From contig BTPG01000005.1 in NCBI GenBank assembly GCA_036245525.1, forward strand, positions 214,997,744 through 215,061,743: a DNA stretch of 64,000 bases, read 5' to 3'. The notes under the pieces were generated by a model. It did no database searches and was not told the DNA's origin. It worked only from the letters and a program-made list of their open reading frames with translations. How positions within the stretch are numbered: position 1 is the first letter of the stretch; every line of letters starts with the position of its first letter. This stretch comes from Semisulcospira habei. Its lineage: Eukaryota; Mollusca; Gastropoda; Semisulcospiridae. Of the stretch, positions 22,782 to 33,929 are shown piece by piece. A program made the position numbers and the translations under genes.

Positions 22782-23067
22782 TATATATGGTGCAGGAAGT
22801 AAAAGTGCACATGTATGTTGTTCTGTAGAGAAGAACCCTATATATGGTGCAGGAAGTAAAAGTGCACATGTATGTTGTTCTGTAGAGAAGAACCCTATAT
22901 ATGGTGCAGGAAGTAAAAGTGCACATGTATGTTGTTCTGTAGAGAAGAACCCTATATATGGTGCAGGAAGTAAAAGTGCACATGTATGTTCTGTAGAGAA
23001 GAACCCTATATATGGTGCAGGAAGTAAAAGTGCACATGTATGTTGTTCTGTAGAGAAGAACCCTATG
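22782..23067. repeat. 57-bp minisatellite, 5 units
   Basis: The unit begins TATATATGGTGCAGGAAGTA and ends TAGAGAAGAACCC. One unit lacks GTT. The period is a multiple of three, so a minus-strand frame stays open through it, which is probably chance. Confidence 0.97.
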
Positions 23068-23074
23068 AGGAAAG

Positions 23075-23190
23075 AACGTTGCTTAGAAATGACAGTTACA
23101 ACACAATTTATTACTAGATAATATGAATAAAATTGTGTTGTAGCTGTCTTTTCTAAGCGTCTTTCTTTTTTTCGTTGAGTTCGTCTCTGC
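23075..23190. repeat. Foldback repeat J
   Basis: GCTTAGAAATGACAGTTACA then ACACAATTTATT pairs with AATAAAATTGTGTTGTAGCT then GTCTTTTCTAAGC. The right arm and its flank recur at 7555-7620. Confidence 0.75.
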
Positions 23191-23370
23191 ATTACACACG
23201 CTTTGCAGTCACCATTTTGATCTGGACTATGTGGTTCTGTAGGGTACATAGACTACTTGGTCTTGTTGAGGATAGACATACTCATTTCATAAAAAAAAAT
23301 CAGCTGTATTTTTAGGAATTATGACAATCATGGTCACTGTGTTTTATTTATGTATACACTTATTGATGTA

Positions 23371-23469
23371 AACCTGCCTGTCCCGGATTGGCCTCCGCAG
23401 CCACGAAAATGCCTGCAGACGACGTGGGCAAGCCCTATAGAATCTTCGTTTGTGAAGTCAAGCCAAGAG
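23371..23469 (+). mobile_element. 99-bp LINE 3' fragment with 15-bp target duplication
   Basis: ACACTTATTGATGTA flanks it at 23356-23370 and 23470-23484. The insert encodes CLSRIGLRSHENACRRRG, the last knuckle of a C2H2-type zinc finger seen at the C terminus of some LINE proteins. It is followed by a tail matching the longer minus-strand fragment at 43631-43843. Confidence 0.88.
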
Positions 23470-23484
23470 ACACTTATTGATGTA

Positions 23485-24575
23485 CTTGACGATTTTGGTA
23501 AACTCATAAGAGAAGCCTCACAATGAAAGGCATTTTTAACAGTTTCACTCAGTACAGATATAAACAAATAAACCATACGTTGAAGTGTATTTGAAAAAAA
23601 TGTTTTTGTCACAAAATGAAGATCAAGTGAGATATACCTCTTGCTGTTGTGAACTGATATATTTCCTTGATATTTATTTTTGCGGGTTGAGTCATTTCAG
23701 TTTTCTGATAGAGAACATTGCTATATGGAGTGATCAGAAATAAATCCCACAAGGTTTGCTGTCAGTGCAAACATAGATAAACTATGAATGAAATATATTG
23801 TGGTTAGAATACCAATTACATAATATATATATATCTGTTTCCTAACATTTATTTCATATCTCATAACCATAGCACGAGGTGAAATAAACCTAATGCTCCA
23901 GCCGAAGGGGTGCATGCCTGCATGATGCCAGCTTGCTTTCATCTGCTTCCTAAAGTCAATCAGGGGGGGGGGGGGGGGGGGGGGGGTAGAATTCGCACAA
24001 CCCCCCAAAATGGAAAAATTAGTAACATTTAAATTAATTTGGGTCGAGGGCATAAAAGGAAATAATTATATGGTCTTGTCAAAAAAAATGTATACATTAT
24101 TGGTATGGCGAAGGCCGGAGCCATCTGCTGCGGCCCTGTATCTAATTATTTTGAAACTTGCCTCTCGTTTGCTCATGCACCCTTTAGCTTGTAGTTGGTG
24201 TATCGGTGTTTGCTGTCAGGCATCTGCATGAGGTATGCATTGGGCAGGGTGCATTGCGTTTGCATAGACAGCAGTTGGTTTGGGGAGAAAATATTATCAC
24301 TGAACTCATCAAGTTTGCAGACAGTAATTATCTTTTGTGATACAAAAAAAAAAAAAAACCAAGATGAGAAGTAATCGACAAAGCAAAATATTACCTAGTG
24401 CTTAGATTCTTATAATGGAATCAAATTAGTATGTCCGTGTAACACACACGAACAGGCACAATCACATCAATGGGTGACAGTCTTCACTCCTAGAAGCTGA
24501 TTCAGCTTTTCAAAATCCCGAAAAGATGAATTTCAGCTGTTTGGTTCAGACAGAACAGGCAGCCTGTTCCAAATG
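23485..24575. other. AT-rich interior of the 7.5-kb element, no gene supported
   Basis: Contains a G-run (23965-23986) and a poly(A) run (24343-24358). No coding exon can be supported. Confidence 0.45.
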
Positions 24576-24650
24576 CAAAAGCCATACATTCTCATGAGCC
24601 CCTACATCCGCAGGAGCTCATGGGAATGTATATGGCTTGCTGGCCATGGA
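24576..24650. mobile_element. Hairpin element, family C, inside the 7.5-kb element
   Basis: AAAGCCATACATTCTCATGA pairs with TCATGGGAATGTATATGGCT around CCCCTACATCCGCAGG. The family core is recognisable, with its own paired changes (ACATTC/GAATGT). Confidence 0.75.
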
Positions 24651-24934
24651 TTTATGGGGCATATTTATGTCCCGTTTACATTCATTTCATATTCTCGCAC
24701 TGTCACCCATGCACATCACATCGTTGCATTGTGACCTGTAAATTATCTCCCAGGCTTTTGTGAAAAATAAAATCGTTTTGAGGTGGGCGTTTCCTCGTTG
24801 CTTAGCACGGGAGTGCTGTCCCTTACACAAACATTATCTAGTAGCTTCCCTTCGTAAAAATGGCGACTACCATAAAGACTTGTTGTTTGCAAACGCTTTC
24901 GAGGAAACCTTGTTTTGGATAAATGCGATGACAT

Positions 24935-25335
24935 AAGAAATGAGAAGACCACGATATAGCATGTTCGACGTACCGTCACCATTCCCTGGGCCATTTTTGG
25001 ACGCTGTGGACGTCGCTCAGTGCTTCCCAGTACCGGCCCAGAAGTGAAAGTTGGATAGTCATCCGTTTCGTCGTTGTTGCACGAGAATTGTGGGTGTTAC
25101 CGTGTACGGACAGATGCAACTGGAAGTGACCTTTGGCAGCTGAGTGGCGTATACCTGTTTGCGTGAACTGTGACAGCCGTCAAGGACGTCTGACACTCTA
25201 CAGCAGCTATAGTAACGTGAATGTTCGGGGATCCCATCTGACGAGGCCCTATCAGGGTTGCACTTTTAAAGTCAGGTAGGGACTTCGAAATTTTTTTTCG
25301 CTGTCCTCAACTGACTAATTGCTGAACCAGGACCT
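24935..25335 (-). repeat. Right terminal inverted repeat of the 7.5-kb element
   Basis: Complement of 17800-18205 with scattered differences and small indels. The two repeats have therefore diverged, and the insertion is not brand new. Confidence 0.9.
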
Positions 25336-25641
25336 TTAACGTCCACGGCACCGAAGTGATAATGGACGGACCTGACGGGCGAGTTATGGGGGACAGGGAA
25401 ATCTATTGCCTATGAAGTCCGACCTGAACACTGATCAACTCAGGCGCACTGCAACTGTACCTGACTTTGATTTTTCCAGGACCTTTCAACGGACATGCTA
25501 TTGAACAAGCCCGTCCGGCTTTTCTCCCTGGATTGCGAGTCCAGCTACCGGGGCCGGGACGGGGACTCGAACCCACGACTCGGCGATTCCCTTCGCTCTC
25601 TTGCTCCGACGCTTAACCGCCTGAGCTATTTTGGACCCCTC
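25336..25641 (-). mobile_element. tRNA-derived SINE split by the 7.5-kb element
   Basis: On the minus strand the head reads AATAGCTCAGGCGGTTAAGC (A box) and GTGGGTTCGAGTCCCCGTCC (B box), then the body up to CACTTCGGTGCCGTGGACGT, then TTAA. The rest of the tail lies at 17782-17799. It is homologous to 61789-62106. Confidence 0.9.
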
Positions 25642-25791
25642 TGTAGATCTTCAGTCAATATCCGGACTTTAATTTCAAAACGTTTACCAGCCGTTCTGCC
25701 TCTAAGTAGCCAGTGACAATTTCATAATGTTTAGCAAGCAAGTGCAGACCTTCTCATACGATACAGGTGATAGAACTTTAAAATTGTGAGC
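25642..25791. other. No gene; part of a local duplication
   Basis: CGTTTACCAGCCGTTCTGCC followed by GTAGCCAGTGACAATTTCAT recurs at about 26132-26176. Confidence 0.55.
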
Positions 25792-25935
25792 TTGGGGTTA
25801 CTTCGAGGTTTTCATCGTGGTCTTGTAGTCCGATGAAGATGATCATCAGACCGACGTGCCAAAGGCGCGGAGGTCTCAGTGATAATCAGCTTCAGAGGAC
25901 TATAAACCACGATGTAACTCGAGAAGTAACCCAAC
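25792..25935. repeat. Inverted repeat G
   Basis: TTGGGGTTACTTCGAGG pairs with CTCGAGAAGTAACCCAA, and TCGTGGTCTTGTAGTCC pairs with GGACTATAAACCACGA, with an imperfect centre. Confidence 0.7.
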
Positions 25936-26983
<1,048 letters not shown>

Positions 26984-27123
26984 TTATTGGTAGCCGGTGG
27001 TTGCTACTACACGGACCCTTGTAGGTCTGACGGAGGTCAAAGTAACCATTGTTTGGCCTTCGGGGTACAATGCTTACTATGACCTCCCGGGGTCCGTGCA
27101 GCAAATCACTACTACCAGTAACG
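26984..27123. repeat. Inverted repeat L
   Basis: TTATTGGTAGCCGGTGGTTG on the left and CAAATCACTACTACCAGTAA on the right. Inner arms are ACACGGACCC / GGGGTCCGTG and GGAGGTCAAAGTAACCATTG / CAATGCTTACTATGACCTCC, with a CTTCGG apex. It does not match families A-F. Confidence 0.75.
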
Positions 27124-27316
27124 TATTTGTAAATGTTTTGACCTGGATCACACCAAACACGACCAAAATTATTTATATATCGCACGAAAAAAAAGTGAAC
27201 AGATGGAAACTGTTGCATAATCATAACCCTTGCCCACAAAAGGCCTTGATACACATGAGCATAGTGAAGGGGATACAACAGAAAATAATAAACTTTCAGG
27301 GTTTGTGCTGGCGCAA

Positions 27317-28292
27317 CAGGCATTCTGATAGGTGACATAACAGGCATTCTAATAGGTGACATAACAGGCATTCTGATAGGTGACATAACAGACATTCAGA
27401 TAGGTGACATAACAGGCATTCTGATAGGTGACATAACAGGCATTCTGATAGGTGACATAACAGGCATTCTGATAGGTGACATAACAGGCATTCTGATAGG
27501 TGACATAACAGACATTCAGATAGGTGACATAACAGGCATTCTGATAGGTGACATAACAGGCATTCTGATAGGTGACATAACAGGCATTCTGATAGGTGAC
27601 ATAACAGGCATTCTGATAGGTGACATAACAGGCATTCTGATGACATAACAGGTATTCTGATAGGTGACATAACAGGCGTTCGATAGGTGACATAACAGGC
27701 ATTCTGATAGGTGACATAACAGGCATTCAGATAGGTGACATAACAGGCATTCTGATAGGTGACATAACAGGCATTCTGATAGGTGACATAACAGGCATTC
27801 TGATAGGTGACATAACAGGCATTCAGATAGGTGACATAACAGGCATTCTGATAGGTGACATAACAGGCATTCTGATAGGTGACATAACAGGCATTCTGAT
27901 AGGTGACATAACAGGCATTCTGATAGGTGACATAACAGGTATTCTGATAGGTGACATAACAGGCATTCGATAGGTGACATAACAGGCATTCTGATAGGTG
28001 ACATAACAGGCATTCAGATAGGTGACATAACAGGTATTCTGATAGGTGACATAACAGGCATTCGATAGGTGACATAACAGGCATTCTGATAGGTGACATA
28101 ACAGGCATTCAGATAGGTGACATAACAGGCATTCTGATAGATGACATAACAGGCATTCTGATAGGTGACATAACAGGCATTCAGATAGGTGACATAACAG
28201 GCATTCTGATAGGTGACATAACAGGCATTCAGATAGGTGACATAACAGGCATTCAGATAGGTGACATAACAGGCATTCTGATAGATGACATT
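27317..28292. repeat. 24-bp minisatellite, about 40 units
   Basis: The unit is AGGTGACATAACAGGCATTC plus TGAT. Variants are AGAT for TGAT and a few short deletions. It ends six bases before the TTAA of the family F hairpin. Confidence 0.98.
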
Positions 28293-28297
28293 CTGGA

Positions 28298-28418
28298 TTA
28301 ACCCTTTGGCCGTCGGTAATGCGTCTTTTCGCGATGATTCCTGCAGGAACAACAACATCCCGACATCCTCCTGCAGGAATCATCGCGAAAGACGCACCAA
28401 CGACAGCCGAAAGGTTAA
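28298..28418. mobile_element. TTAA-flanked hairpin MITE, family F
   Basis: TTAACCCTTTGGCCGTCGGT at the left and ACGACAGCCGAAAGGTTAA at the right. The arms TCGCGATGATTCCTGCAGGA and TCCTGCAGGAATCATCGCGA flank a 20-bp loop. TTAA with a CCCTTTG end is the classic form of piggyBac-like termini. Confidence 0.92.
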
Positions 28419-28538
28419 CAGACTGTCCCTAGCCCCTTATTTTCCACAGTGGGCTCTGCCAGATCACAACTGAAGCCAAAAAAAACCAAAACAGCTATCG
28501 TGCTGTATTATTCGCTATCTCGCCGACAAGCGCACACC

Positions 28539-29650
28539 ATGAATCTGCTGGCCGCCCTTCCGCTCCTCGGGTCACTGTTGCATGAGCGAGCTTAGTCCTG
28601 CACCAGCCATTAAGTAAGGTGCGCCGTGTTGGGGACAAGCGTAAAGTTGTCCGCAGTGAAGGCGTGCCCCGACTGTGCCCGTGATGTAGTGCTGGCTAAG
28701 CGAGTGGACCGCTTGGAGAAACTGCTGACTCACCAAGATCGGCGACTACAGCTCGTGGAAGTCGAGAAGCTACAACTTCACCTCAGTGTGCAGATCTTGT
28801 CCGCAGAAAACAGTCAGGTGAAAGAAAGCATTGAAACGGGCTCTGAACGAGAAACTGTTTGTGCTGAAATAATCTTCATCTGAAGCGCCATCTTCGGCTT
28901 CCTGTTCAACCTCAGCAGCCTGCTCACTCAGGGGACACTGGTGTAAGGGACAGAACTCTGGCTGCTAGAGCAGACGACACCAGTCCACTAGAGCCGGTGG
29001 TGTCCCAGATGTCTCAGGGGCTGACGGAAGTGAGTGCCGAGACGGAAACGTTTGAAACACACCAACACACAGCAGGATGCCGCCATCCGTGACGCGGGGA
29101 GCTCCGTGTATGTTCGCTGCCGGGGGGGCATGTCGCGGCCTGTCCCAGCTCCTCACAGCTCGTGTACTCGGGCGTTTTTGGCGGCTCCAACTGACCAGGC
29201 TATGTCACCGATCTTCAGTGACCACCCCACCCCACCCCATGTGGCCTACCTGTGGGGCGGTGAGTACGAGACTGAAAATGACGCTTATTTTCAGAAGGAT
29301 CCGGTGTGCGCCGTGAGTGTCGATCCCAGCATGCAACAACCACCGTGGTGCCGGGGACCAACGTCTGTGTGCCTGGCTGGACCACGGAGTACAGCGGCTT
29401 CCTCATGGCGGGTTACCATGTACACAACACGGCCTCGGAGTACGTGTGTGTGGACTCGGCGTTCCAGAATGGAGACGGCACTGACCGTGATCAGGACGGC
29501 AAGTTGTTGTACCTTACTGTCAGCCACTGTGGTATTCTCCCCTGTGGCCGAACGTAGAGGGGAAATTAGTTGTGACATGTGCCGCCGTGTTCTAAATAAG
29601 CATCTTGTGAACGTACCGGAGACCTGCAAGTTTACTAAGTTTAGACTTTA
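28539..29650 (+). pseudogene. Short-chain collagen C4-like secreted protein, disrupted
   Basis: ATG at 28539 begins a signal peptide (MNLLAALPLLGSLL) cut after 14 residues by half of a family D hairpin, which adds a TAG. Beyond it the frame resumes with a CPDCARDVVLAKRVDRLEKL heptad segment, a likely coiled coil. After further frameshifts come QLVYSGVFGGSN, PHVAYLWGGEYETENDA, VVPGTNVCVPGWTTEYSGFL, HNTASEYVCVDS and KLLYLTVSHCGILPC. That order of cysteine-containing blocks is typical of the C-terminal domain of short-chain collagen C4-like proteins, extracellular proteins expanded in molluscs and other marine invertebrates. Several frame changes are needed, so it is a pseudogene unless introns hide some. 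A close partial copy lies at 51020-51440. Confidence 0.75.
28576..28625. repeat. Left half of a family D hairpin, within the collagen-like signal peptide
   Basis: TTGCATGAGCGAGCTTAGTC, CTGCACCAGCCATTAAGTAA and GGTGCGCC match the left arm of 53087-53195 up to its apex. The right arm is missing. Confidence 0.85.
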
Positions 29651-30230
29651 GTGATATCACCCGTAAAAAAAAAGTGTAAACTTTAGGCCGAGAAAATGTC
29701 ATATCATAAGCCATGTTTATCATACAAACTGATCGTTGACACTTCATCACGTGTTCTGTCATAATGCGAAGTTACGTTCCGAAACACCACGTGTTCTATC
29801 CAGTGAATATAACATGGGTGAAAGTTTGCAGGGATGGATGGATGGATCGCTGGCTAAATGGAGGGGAATGGATGGATGCATGGATGGTCTCACTCAGTTA
29901 TAAAAAGAAAATGTAATAATACATGTCGTGTCTGCCTTTGCTACGTTTAACACGAGTCCGACACAGATACGATCCGATCCCAAATGTCCGTATCAGACAC
30001 TGTTCGGGCAAGCCGTCTTTAGGACTGTGTGGTTCCAAATGTCCAATGCGGCACCGCCTTTCGCATCCGACTGCCAAACTGACACAAAACGATTTTTTAT
30101 TCGCTCAGGTGAGCAAATTGTTAGGACGTCGGTTGTGTTTAAAAAAAAATTGAACGTTTAGGGCAAACTTCTTTTGTCCGCCGCGAAGGTGATTTCAAAG
30201 ACAGGGCACCGAATAGGTTCTGAACAAATT
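29651..30230. other. No gene seen
   Basis: A short (GGAT)n tract is at about 29834-29890. CCAAATGTCC occurs twice (29980, 30033) in a loosely duplicated segment. Confidence 0.4.
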
Positions 30231-30310
30231 TTGACCGCAGCTAGATTGGAACCCGAGACCTTTCCGACGAGAGTCGAACGCTCTACCAGCAAGCCATCCA
30301 GCTCACCCGG
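30231..30310 (-). mobile_element. Probable tRNA-derived SINE head
   Basis: On the minus strand, GGCTTGCTGGTAGAGCG (A box) and GGTCTCGGGTTCCAATC (B box) are spaced as in a tRNA. No convincing acceptor stem pairing was seen, so a SINE head is preferred over a functional tRNA. Confidence 0.5.
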
Positions 30311-30360
30311 ATGTGTTGGAACCGAATATATGACGTCACATTTGTCATCTGTTGCCAGTT

Positions 30361-30645
30361 CGCGCACCCTTTTAGCCCCGGATCCCTACAGCAGGAGATG
30401 GCTTGACCATGATAATTCAAGGGTAGTGCCAGATTAGCTTGGCGCCCGAAGGCGCCACCCTTGAATTATTATGGTCAAGCCATCTCGTACAACTGGTACA
30501 TAGTCATTAGACAACACCTCCAATATTTGAGAAATGGGACCTGGGGGCTAAAAGGGTCAAGCCATCTCGTACAACTGGTACATAGTCGTTAGGCAACATC
30601 TCCAATATTTGAGACACGCGACCTGGGGGCTACAAGGGGTAAGGG
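30361..30645. mobile_element. Hairpin MITE, family A, with its right flank duplicated
   Basis: The core is 30385-30490. The left arm is complete and the right arm lacks the GCTAATCTGGCAC segment. The right flank (CAAGCCATCTCGTACAACTG to CTGGGGGCTA) is present twice in tandem, at about 30474-30550 and 30556-30635. Confidence 0.82.
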
Positions 30646-30696
30646 TGCGGCGTATTAAAGTGTTTCCCACGAAGGCGGAATGGATGTTCTTCGCAA

Positions 30697-30842
30697 ATCA
30701 TAAGTAGGTCAAAATGGCACGTGTTGGCCGGGAAGAAAACAGTGGAGTAACAGCCCGGACAAACATGCGATCGCGTGTGTTTCCGGGCTTTTAATCCACT
30801 GTTTTCGTCGAAGCACGTGCAATTTTGACTTACTTATGATAT
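30697..30842. repeat. Inverted repeat H (145-bp hairpin)
   Basis: ATCATAAGTAGGTCAAAATG / AATTTTGACTTACTTATGAT, then GCACGTG / GCACGTGC, AAAACAGTGGA / TCCACTGTTTT and AGCCCGGA / TCCGGGCT, with ATGCGATCGCGT at the apex. It lacks TTAA ends. One locus only in this window. Confidence 0.8.
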
Positions 30843-30954
30843 TCGGAAATCGTCCGTTCGGGTGTCGCACCGAAACTTGCGAGCGACGAACTTTGACCGA
30901 ACATTTGCATCGCCGTGTTGGGTTCCGGGATCGCATTCGTATCTGATTCGTGTT

Positions 30955-31362
30955 GATTGAACCTTATCGGCACTATCCGGCACGACACAGTGCAGATCAG
31001 TGGTTGAACCTTATCGGCACTATCCGGCACGACACAGTGCAGATCAGTGGTTGAACCTTATCTGCACTATCCGGCACGACACAGTGCAGATCAGTGGTTG
31101 AACCTTATCGGCACTATCCGGCACGACACAGTGCCGATCAGTGGTTGAACCTTATCGGCACTATCCGGCACGACACAGTGCAGATGGTTGAACCTTATCG
31201 GCACTATCCGGCACGACACAGTGCAGATGGTTGAACCTTATCGGCACTATCCGGCACGACACAGTGCAGATGGTTGAACCTTATCGGCACTATCCGGCAC
31301 GACACAGTGCAGATGGTTGAACCTTATCGGCACTATCCGGCACGACACAGTGCAGATGGTTG
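30955..31362. repeat. 47/43-bp minisatellite, about 9 units
   Basis: The unit begins GGTTGAACCTTATCGGCACT. The first units end GCAGATCAGT (47 bp), the later ones GCAGAT (43 bp). Each unit holds GCACT...AGTGC. Confidence 0.96.
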
Positions 31363-32345
31363 CTTCCCAGTGTCTAGCGGCAACAAACACGGCACACGCT
31401 GACTTGGAGATAAGACGAACACAAAGCGTTCCACTGACCTGATGCACACCTTTATAACAGACGGGGAAGACATCGACAGATGCAAAAGTGTCGTATACCG
31501 GCGGCAACGCTATACAACACTTCCGCAGCTGTTGATGCGGGGCACCTCACATAAGTTAACAAGATGGGATGAACCATAATCCACAAAGTCTTTTTTACAT
31601 GAGAGCTGTCCTCGCTGTCAAGGGTCTCTACCTTTTGTTATGACCTGATTATGATGTTGGAATATCTCCTATTGAACAAGATGAGGATTTCATCCCAATT
31701 TCTACCGTATTGTTTGGAGCTCACGTGCGTTTTTCTTTTATGAACATTCAGAGTTGTTTATGTTTTTAAGTTTATCCTACTGATCCTTTTCCTTCCTCTC
31801 TAAGCCAACCTCTGATCAACACACACGCCGGCACACACAAAGAAAGACGCATGACGCTTCCCGCCATTAGTACGCTCTGTGGGCTGGAGTAGCGACATGA
31901 ATTCTGAAGAGGAATAGCATGAGCAGCAAATGACGTCACTATAAACTTTACGTCATGGCATCCCTAGTCTCACGAGACCGTGAACACAGTGACAAAACTG
32001 ATGTTTCACGTCACTCATCCGAAAGGCACGCAGCCTCTTTCAGGGCTGACTGTTTTGTTCCACACAGCCTCTTCCAGGGCTGATTGTTTGATGGGAGTAT
32101 ACAGTGGATCCAAAACTCTCAAAAATGAATTATTTATTATTATTTTTTTTTTAATTGAAGAGATACAAAGCGGGCTAACGAACTCACCTAACGTCTTTCT
32201 CCAAACTAGCTATATCCAAAACTTCAAGTAAATATGACAAAACTTACGGACTCTAATCTGGGTCAACCGACTTTCTATAAATGGTTTTTATGTCTTCAAT
32301 GAGACATCCAGTTACAACATGCTCGGAGGCTGTCTTGGCCACCCC

Positions 32346-32563
32346 TTAACTCATTCTACCCCAGACACACCACAGGAAGATAAGGATCGACCATGATACT
32401 GAGTTCAAGGGTGATGCCAGAATAGCTTGGCGCCTATGGGCGCCAAGCTATTCTGGCATCACCCTTGAACTATCATGGTCAATCTGTGTCCTGCAGTGCA
32501 ATGCAGCCTTCAGAGGACAACGGCAAAATTCTGGGATTTCGGTCTTGGGGTAGAACGAGTTAA
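32346..32563. mobile_element. TTAA-flanked hairpin MITE, family A, inserted in element R
   Basis: TTAACTCATTCTACCCCAGA and GTCTTGGGGTAGAACGAGTT(AA) are terminal inverted repeats. The arms starting TTCAAGGGTGATGCCAGAAT are perfect complements across GGCGCCtatgGGCGCC. Copies 2 and 3 of R lack it, so R was already present when it inserted. Confidence 0.93.
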
Positions 32564-32635
32564 ATAAAGTGTTTCGCCAAGTCAAGCGTGTACGTGCAGC
32601 AATATCTGAGACTCTCGTGTCTACGTACATACGCT

Positions 32636-32639
<4 letters not shown>

Positions 32640-32717
<78 letters not shown>
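32640..32717. repeat. (CA)n microsatellite inside element R
   Basis: Lies at the position that also holds CA tracts in R copies 2 and 4. Confidence 0.97.
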
Positions 32718-32720
<3 letters not shown>

Positions 32721-33060
32721 GGCTTTTCGCGCCAAATGTACGTAGTTCAGCAGCGAGGTTAGCGTAACTAGACATGACGTAATTTTTATCTTGTTACTTC
32801 AGTTGTCAGAGGATTAGGCCTGCCCGCCTTTGACATCATGGACATGCTATTAAATTCGCCCCACCGCGACCCGTCCTAAAATGTCCCTTCTATAAATAGA
32901 AGGGACTTCAAAACTAATTTGTACAATACACTCAATACACGGAATACACAAATAAGCCACCAGCGCGCAAAATGTCATCAGGGGGACGTGGAGCGCTGTA
33001 TAGGCCGGTTGTACGAGAGCCTACTGCGACCGGCGTCGGCCCTACAACCTTTGCTTGCTG

Positions 33061-33623
33061 AGTAGCCGTCTCCCCACTCTCACAGCGAACAGGGACACGA
33101 TTCACAGTAAAGATTCACGTCCAGTAGCCGTCTCCCCACTCTCACAGCGAACAGGGTCACGATTCACAGTAAAGATTCACGTCCAGTAGCCGTCTCCCCA
33201 CTCTCACAGCAAACAGGGACACGATTCACAGTAAAGATTCACGTCCAGTAGCCGTCTCCCCACTCTCACAGCGAACAGGGACACGATTCTCAGTAAAGAT
33301 TCACGTCCAGTAGCCGTCTCCCCACTCTCACAGCAAACAGGGACACGATTCACAGTAAAGATTCACGTCCAGTAGCCGTCTCCCCACTCTCACAGCGAAC
33401 AGGGACACGATTCACAGTAAAGATTCACGTTCAGTAGCCGTCTCCCCACTCTCACAGCAAACAGTGACACGATTCACAGTAAAGATTCACGTCCAGTAGC
33501 CGTCTCCCCACTCTCACAGCAAACAGTGACACGATTCACAGTAAAGATTCACGTCCAGTAGCCGTCTCCCCACTCTCACAGCAAACAGGGTCACGATTCA
33601 CAGTAAAGATTCACGTCCAGTAA
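33061..33623. repeat. 62-bp minisatellite, 9 units
   Basis: The unit begins AGTAGCCGTCTCCCCACTCT and ends AAAGATTCACGTCC. Variation is limited to a few sites (GCGAAC/GCAAAC, GGGACA/GGGTCA/GTGACA). Confidence 0.98.
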
Positions 33624-33654
33624 ATATCAAGTGACACAGGCAGGTCAGCATAGC

Positions 33655-33805
33655 TCACACACACAGACACACTGGTTGTCTCTCTCTCTGCTAGCCAGCT
33701 GATAAGCATGTGTCACACACACAGACACACTGGTTGTCTCTCTCTGCTAGCCAGGCTGATCAGCATAGCGGCCAGAGGGAGACAACCAGTGTGAGGCAGC
33801 CACTG
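33655..33805. repeat. Short direct and inverted repeat cluster
   Basis: CACACTGGTTGTCTCTCTCT and GCTAGCCAG occur twice, then reappear inverted as AGAGGGAGACAACCAGTGTG. Confidence 0.8.
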
Positions 33806-33929
33806 GACTAGCTTGGCTTAGATCCGATTAGCCACGACTGACATGCCGCCATGTGCACTGACCTACTACAGACGGCTCACTCACCCACAGCCGCTCACAC
33901 TGGGGCTTCACAGTCAAACAACAAGAACG

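Larger units (their letters stand above)
17800..25335. mobile_element. 7.5-kb DNA transposon with ~400-bp terminal inverted repeats, TTAA duplication (Kolobok-like?)
   Basis: AGGTCCTGGTTCAGCAATTA at 17800 and its exact complement ending at 25335 begin long inverted repeats reaching about 18205 and 24935. TTAA flanks both ends (17796-17799 and 25336-25339). The outer sequences are two parts of one SINE: tail complement on the left, body and tRNA head on the right. Removing the element restores a continuous SINE, so the boundaries are firm. TTAA duplication with AGG ends fits the Kolobok superfamily, but piggyBac and Sola3 also use TTAA, so the superfamily is inference. The interior is visibly more AT-rich than its surroundings and holds splice-bounded open segments. 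Confidence 0.9.
31561..32932 (+). mobile_element. Non-autonomous element R, copy 1
   Basis: It begins GATGGGATGAACCATAATCC and ends with the palindrome GTCCCTTCTATAAATAGAAG plus GGAC. Internal landmarks shared with copies 2-4 are GGCTAACGAACTCACCTAAC, CTCCAAACTAGCTATATCC, a CA tract and GCAGCGAGGTTAGCGTAACT. The left half resembles copy 4 rather than copies 2-3. No coding capacity is seen. AAGTCCCTTCTATA occurs inverted near both ends of copy 2. Confidence 0.82.

Noticed and set aside
22737..23249. 170-codon minus-strand frame with five YIGFFSTEQHTCALLLPAP repeats
   Set aside because: The 57-bp minisatellite is a multiple of three, so an open frame is expected by chance. No start or splice evidence.
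27317..28292. Regular repeats resembling a CRISPR array
   Set aside because: The 24-bp units are directly adjacent with no unique spacers, and the DNA is eukaryotic. It is a minisatellite.
27296..28383. Frames of up to 270 codons encoding CLLCHLSE repeats
   Set aside because: The 24-bp period keeps all frames open through the minisatellite; not protein-like.
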